Assembly (NCBI RefSeq): GCF_017104965.1
Contig: NZ_JAAGPR010000015.1
Location: 121,604 to 185,603 of the forward strand
Direction: 5' to 3'
Length of the DNA: 64,000 nucleotides
DNA from: Paraburkholderia sp. Ac-20340
GTDB lineage: Bacteria > Pseudomonadota > Gammaproteobacteria > Burkholderiales > Burkholderiaceae
A model generated the notes under the pieces. The model was not told the DNA's origin. It saw only the letters and a program-made list of their open reading frames with translations, and did not search any database. Positions within the stretch are counted from its first letter, which is position 1. Every line of letters starts with the position of its first letter. Of the stretch, positions 63,807 through 64,000 are shown piece by piece. A program made the translations under genes and the position numbers.

Positions 63807-64000
63807 ATGACCGCTTCCCCTAGCAACGCCCCCTTTGCGCCGCTCGCCCAGCTGGCCGCCGATCTGGCCGCGGGCCGCGCCAGACGGGGCTCCAATATTT
63901 TTTCGCTGCGCACCTTGCCGCTTCGGGCACCCGATTTGCGCAATACTCGACTCCTTCTCGAGCGTCCTGCCCTTTTTCGCGCGGACGCCACGAGCCCCGA
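63807..64000 (+). CDS. Start of an unidentified gene, cut by the window edge
   Basis: From the ATG at 63807 the frame stays open to the window end (64 full codons). The first 26 residues (SPSNAPFAPLAQLAADLAAGR) resemble the N-termini of some amidase-family proteins and have GC-rich third positions. After that the codon use worsens (ATT, TTT, ATA-like and rare codons) and no family feature continues. Either the real frame changes here (a frameshift or sequence error), or this is not the true start. The family is only a weak suggestion. Confidence 0.35.
   Translation, partial: MTASPSNAPFAPLAQLAADLAAGRARRGSNIFSLRTLPLRAPDLRNTRLLLERPALFRADATSP

Overview
The window is GC-rich, densely coding core chromosome of a betaproteobacterium in the Burkholderiaceae. 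Gene content and order (rpsP-rimM-trmD-rplS; gyrA to serC-pheA-hisC-tyrA-aroA-cmk-rpsA-ihfB-lapAB-ugd-hldAD; a PilE-free OmpA next to gyrA; Burkholderia-type DUF2968 and DUF2059 proteins; fds formate dehydrogenase) fit Paraburkholderia, Caballeronia or Burkholderia. The genus is inferred from memory of these families, not computed. I saw no insertion sequence, prophage, CRISPR array, tRNA or rRNA. The one RNA gene is ssrA (tmRNA).

Layout. 1-3.7 kb: minus-strand genes for a CobD/CbiB-like membrane protein (cut by the window edge), a CoA-type NUDIX hydrolase and the rpsP-rimM-trmD-rplS ribosome/tRNA operon with a clear sigma70 promoter. 3.8-9 kb: an exported PQQ-type sugar dehydrogenase, a TM2 protein, a PA0069-type radical SAM gene preceded by a near-consensus LexA box, and a divergent Lrp-family regulator/dadA pair for D-amino acid catabolism. 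9-13 kb: an acyl-CoA dehydrogenase and its electron acceptor EtfBA. 12.9-15.4 kb: metNIQ methionine importer. 15.7-20 kb: an alpha/beta hydrolase, an ECHDC3-type enoyl-CoA hydratase-like protein, a class II histone-deacetylase-fold deacetylase and the lytic transglycosylase MltB.

20-37 kb: a long run of minus-strand genes covering cysM, a ComEA-like protein, LPS heptose and UDP-glucuronate synthesis (hldD, hldA, ugd), LPS assembly control (lapA, lapB), ihfB, rpsA, cmk, and the aromatic/serine set aroA-tyrA-hisC-pheA-serC, followed upstream by a DUF2059 protein and gyrA. 40-43 kb: ompA, ubiG, gph and ssrA on the plus strand. 43.4-50.3 kb: a small secreted protein and a divergent ModE-like regulator facing fdsGBAD, an NAD-dependent molybdenum formate dehydrogenase operon that lacks the fdsC (fdhD-like) gene at its usual place. 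50-64 kb: a flavin monooxygenase, a CDF metal exporter, a TPR/GT9-like protein, a citrate/tricarballylate-type MHS transporter, a GNAT acetyltransferase, an Ala/Pro-rich single-pass membrane protein, DUF2968, a class I glutamine amidotransferase-like hydrolase with a long disordered N-terminus, a CPA2 cation/proton antiporter and the start of one unidentified gene.

The strongest non-obvious signal is at 6883-6933: a perfect 21-bp inverted repeat whose centre matches the LexA consensus at 18 of 20 positions, laid over a sigma70-like promoter just upstream of the radical SAM gene. I found no clear evidence of a wholly new multi-gene system.
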